NCBI GenBank assembly: GCA_002224055.1
Contig: AZLU01000316.1
Coordinates: 1-37,058, forward strand
Source: Pezizomycotina sp. ARF18
Lineage: Eukaryota; Ascomycota
DNA length: 37,058 nt
Reading direction: 5' to 3'
The position numbers and the translations under genes are program-made. Of the stretch, positions 33,103 to 37,058 are shown piece by piece. The notes below the pieces were generated by a model. The model did not search any database. It had not been told where the DNA came from and worked only from the letters and a program-made list of their open reading frames with translations. How positions within the stretch are numbered: the first letter of the stretch is position 1; every line of letters starts with the position of its first letter.

Positions 33103-35277
33103 ATGTCCAGCGCTCACGCAGAGCAATCCGACCCGCTCCTGCGGACCCCCTTCCTCTGACGGGCAATCTGGCCCCGCCCCGCTGAGAGACGCTTCCACCT
33201 CCCGATCATCTCCGAAGTCCGTCCCCGCCGCCGCCTATACAAAGCCTGCACGATCTCATGGGTTCTCCTTCTCCTCGGCTTCGGCTTCTGCCGCTACATC
33301 ATCCCTCGCCCCTCATTCCTCTGCTACAACTGCTCCCCTTCGACTTTAGCGCCTTCTACGGCATCCCCAAAACCTACCCAGCATTGACCCTGCAACAATA
33401 CTAAACAGAACCGAACTCGATATGAAAACGGGGTTTGTAATTTCTAGTACACCGCAGGTTAGGAGTTACACGTTGAATATCACGCAGGCGTTAACTGCAC
33501 CCGACGGGTTCACGAAGCGATGATTTTGATTAACGGACAAATGCCGGGCCCGCTGATCGAAGCTAATTCGGGAGATACGTTTGCGTTATACATGTTAACA
33601 ATCTGATGAGTAATTGGTCCACAACGTACACTGCACGGTTATCGACCAAAGCAGTCTACGTGGATGGACGGCGTAGCTGCTTGTATCGCAGTGCGGTATT
33701 CCCGCCGGGTGAAAAACTTCACGTACGAACTTCACAACAACGGCGTGAACGGGGTACGTTTTGGTACCATTCGCATTTAAGCGTGCAGTATACCGACGGG
33801 ATGTTCGGACCGTTGATCATACACGATCCTACGGAGATGGTCCCCAAAGTCGACGAGGAGAAGATTGTGTTTATGGGTGATTTGGTACCATACTATGGTT
33901 CCATAGTAGTAGCGAGCTATTAACCCGACGAGTCGGTGGGGTTAAAGGTGAGAGCGGCGTTGAGCCGCTCGCGGATAATTTACTTATTAACGGGAGGAAT
34001 GTATACGATTGTTCCGTTACTTCGTCCACTTCCCAGCGGGCTTCGACGGTCAACCTATATACCCGTGCACGGGGTGAAAGGTACACTACGAAAATCAACA
34101 GCGGGAAATCATACCGCCTGCGTTTAATAAACCACTCGTCCTTCTTTCCTTCTGGTTTTCCGTCGTAACCATACATTTAGAAATCGTCGAAATAGACGGC
34201 GTGGAGATCGAACCAATCTCCTTCCGGGGTTGTAAACGTAAATATCGGTCAACGCTACAGCGTGTAATCCAGGCGAACCAGGCTGTAGGTAACTACTACA
34301 TGCGCGCCACATTCCCAACACGTGCTTCCTGCCGTTGTGCCGTACAATAGCACCGGTCTTGAGAGTACAGGCTACCACGTCATGGGCATCCTCTCCTACG
34401 AGACACCCGTAACAGCCATCCCCATCGGCGTAGCGGTAATACCTCGAACCCCTACAACGTCGATAACAACCGTTCAATAATTTAGTCTGGGAAGGATGCG
34501 AAGATATGCCCTTCGATATTGCCCATCCCCAAACGCTGCGGCCCCCGCATATAAAGTCGGCGAAAACAACTACCACTACATCGAATACGCCTTCCGCCAA
34601 TCACAAAACGAAACCGCATATTCGTTAACAAAACCTCCTGGGCACCCCTCGAAAACAAACGCTACGATCTGGAAAACCGTAGGACAAAACTTTACGTTGG
34701 GAAGGGTGTGGGGTATAACTCTTGGGAGTATTAATTTAGACCAGCAGGTTTTGATGGTTTCGGATGCGGATAAGGTGTCCAGCTTGTGATTAATAGTTTG
34801 GACGGTATGGAGCATCCGTGGCATTTACACGGGCACGAGTTTCAGATTGTAGGGTGGGGAAAAGGGAAGTACGGACAGAACGGTCCGACAGGGACGACGT
34901 GGAACTTGGGTAATCCGATGAGGAGAGATACAGTTAGTGTTCCCGCGGGTGGGATCTCGTGCTTAGGTGGATCGCGGATAATCCGGGATTGTGGGTGTTG
35001 CACTGTCACGTAAGTCGTCCTTATATTTTCTCCTTTCCTCAATCTACTGACCATGAAATATAATATGATCCGTCAACTTGGTGCCCGAATTAGTCGCATG
35101 GCACATGGAAGGCGGGATGCTCATACAATTCCTCGAACGCCCGCTGGAGCTGCAGAATCTCCTGATGAATATGACAATCAAACCCGCTTACATGCGCTCA
35201 GCTTCTGCGGCATCTACGACGATCAGGCTTTCGGAACAGAGGCGGTGTATAATCCGCAGGATATGACTCCGAATTGA
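33103..35277 (+). pseudogene. Laccase-like multicopper oxidase, heavily interrupted
   Basis: ATG at 33103 (SSAHAEQSDPLLRTP) precedes a hydrophobic anchor (KACTISWVLLLLGFGFCRYI), so the enzyme would be membrane-anchored. Cupredoxin landmarks appear in order across frames: MILINGQMPGPLIEAN, the region that should hold the first copper motif (HWHG) but where bases are lost (33625-33640), GTFWYHSHLSVQYTDGMFGP (second motif intact), EPLADNLLINGRN, KSYRLRLINHSSFF, HPWHLHGHEFQIVGWG (third motif intact), and LWVLHCH, a 5' splice site GTAAGT at 35011, then after an intron WHMEGGMLIQFLE (fourth motif). It ends DMTPN at 35277. More than ten frame breaks occur in 2.2 kb, far denser than in other genes here. 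Multicopper oxidases oxidise phenols, pigments or Fe(II); I cannot choose between laccase and ferroxidase. Confidence 0.8.
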
Positions 35278-37058
35278 AAATAGTAAATTTACATTTTCAT
35301 GAGATACGTCCCATATTTTAAGGTTGAAAAAGAGGATTTTAAATAATTATAGGGTAATTTATAAGGTTATAAATGTTCCTTTTCGCCTCTTATACTTTAA
35401 ACTTTTTTGGGAACGGCGGGGGATATGTCCTTATGTTATGGAAATCCACTCAATAAGATACTAACATGAGGCACCAGCTACGAGCCAGCACCAGCCAGTG
35501 AGCCACGCCATGTTAAAAAGTACTAAGATTACACGAAACTCTATAAAATTCTATATATATATACAAGGCAATAGTGAAATTTTCACTAAATAAGCTCGGA
35601 AAAGCATACACATATTACTATTATAATAATTATATATATATATAATAAATACTATTAAATCTGCAGAGAATAATACTATTATACTGCTATAAAATAATAC
35701 TATTATATTTATATAAATGTATTAATATTAAGCTAAATATTATAAGTAATTATTTTAAGTAGTATTTAACATCGAGTTGGTTGGGCCAACCGAGGGGGTA
35801 TTAACCCGCCTATACTACCCTATCGAGTCGCTACTACTAACCTAACTTGACCATTCAGGCGGATCGGGCTGGTTAGTCAAATTAAAAATTTTTAAAAATA
35901 GATACTTTTTTTAATACTTACTTTCTCTACTTTTTTTTTTATTTAAAAATAGACTAATATAATAATATTTAATATATTTTCAATTTATTCTGAGTAGCGT
36001 TTGAGGTCGGGTGGGCCGGGCCGGGTTTGGGCACCCTCTGACCCGCCTACCGGGTACTTGACGTATTTTCAACCCGTCCGCCCAGCTAATCCGGCTAACC
36101 TGCTAAGACATTTTTATATATAAAAATAATTCTATTTATAAATATTTTATTAGAGATATATAGAATATAATATTTACCTTAGCGAGATACCTCTACCGCG
36201 CACGGCTCAGGCCCACCATCCACAGGATATTTCTATTATACGCGTATAGCTCGAGAGTACTATAGGCATTACTATAGAGATTAATAGTTTAAATTTATTT
36301 AGCGTTATTTATATTTTTAAACAGATAGGTTTACTTACGATTAGTGTTTACTCATGGGCCGGGTTTTAGCCCGACCGGGGATAGGCGGGTTATTAATCTA
36401 TAATCCGACCCGAGTCGGTTTTATAGGCGGGTTAATAACTCTATAACTAGTGTCGAGACCGGGTTATAGTCCTAATTAAAATAAATTTCTAATAATTTGT
36501 TTTTATATATATTTTACTACGTGAGTAAATTGTTTTAAACTATATATATAAGCCTTAGGGGTAGCGGTACATTTATAGTTACGGAATACTAATTTTTACT
36601 TAGCGAACCTTACTAAAATAAAGGTCCTTTTTTAACCGCACATATACCTCTGACCTGACCTCGAACACTATCTATAACCCGGTAATTCCTTTAATATAAC
36701 TCGAGATTTATATATATATTATTATTTTTTATTTTTATTTTTATTTTAAAAGAGAAAAAATAGACTAATAAAAATTTAATTTAATTATAAAATTAACTTT
36801 TTAATATAAATTTAATTATATATATTCCTAAAATTAAAATCTAACTATATTAATTATAATTTTTATTTTATTAGCTATTTTATTACTTTATTTTTACTTT
36901 TTTACTATTATATTATTACGTAGTATTAGAGTCTTTTCTCTTTTATCTTATAGCTTACCTTTGTTTTTTAACTAATAATTCTATTACTATAAGATTTTAA
37001 CGATAGATATACTTTAGGTATAATATATTTATCTTATCTGTAGATTATAGTTTTTAGT
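35278..37058. repeat. AT-rich, RIP-like repeat region with GC-rich islands
   Basis: From just after the laccase-like gene to the window end the DNA is dominated by TA runs, interrupted by short GC-rich islands near 35775-35880, 35998-36090 and 36355-36480. The islands repeat a theme in both orientations: AACCCGCCTA near 35804 and GACCCGCCTA near 36042, and its complement TAGGCGGGTTA near 36383 and 36422. No coding frame survives. It may be a decayed transposon or repeat family mutated by RIP; boundaries beyond the window are unknown. Confidence 0.55.

Overview
The window looks like nuclear DNA of a filamentous ascomycete (Pezizomycotina). Genes carry short spliceosomal introns (about 60-95 nt) with GTAAGT-like 5' sites and, in several, CTAAC-type branch points. 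The families are fungal: a secreted cupin, a fungal rhodopsin-domain GPCR, a Git1-type MFS permease, a laccase-like multicopper oxidase. Very AT-rich blocks with GC-rich islands resemble RIP-mutated repeats. I cannot name a species.

Layout: 0.5-1.3 kb secreted cupin (+). 1.8-3.9 kb a divergent pair, an HD-domain oxygenase of the PhnZ type (-) and a PhyH-type Fe(II)/2-oxoglutarate dioxygenase of the PhnY type (+). 5.7-7.3 kb an MFS permease of the organophosphate/phosphate (Git1-like) group (+). 7.7-8.0 kb a small conserved-looking protein (-). 8.8-9.3 kb a GFA/Mss4-like zinc protein (-), the only clearly uninterrupted gene. 11.2-12.8 kb a seven-helix rhodopsin-domain protein (-). 12.8-16.9 kb no gene. 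16.95-20.15 kb a convergent pair, a ZZ zinc-finger protein (+) and a coiled-coil protein (-). 21.6-24.6 kb a hypothetical gene plus module 1 of a divergent gene pair. 24.6-28.7 kb gene-poor, with an AT-rich block. 28.7-30.7 kb module 2 of the same pair in inverted orientation. 33.1-35.3 kb a badly interrupted laccase-like gene. 35.3-37.06 kb AT-rich repeat-like DNA.

Two biological points stand out. First, 1.8-7.3 kb could be a fungal phosphonate-use locus: a permease, a hydroxylase acting on 2-aminoethylphosphonate, and an HD oxygenase cleaving the C-P bond. That is inferred from family membership; all metal ligands of both enzymes are visible. Second, an unrecognised divergent two-gene module (a Cys-containing protein plus a coiled-coil protein with a C-terminal PIP-box-like motif) occurs twice, about 6 kb apart and inverted.

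A caution applies to every gene model. Almost every gene is broken by reading-frame shifts, and about twenty that I could resolve all go the same way, one base missing, with splice sites and active-site residues kept. This looks more like uncorrected consensus deletions in the assembly than decay. The laccase-like gene is much worse and may be a true pseudogene. Coordinates below span first to last codon; joined frames are my inference.
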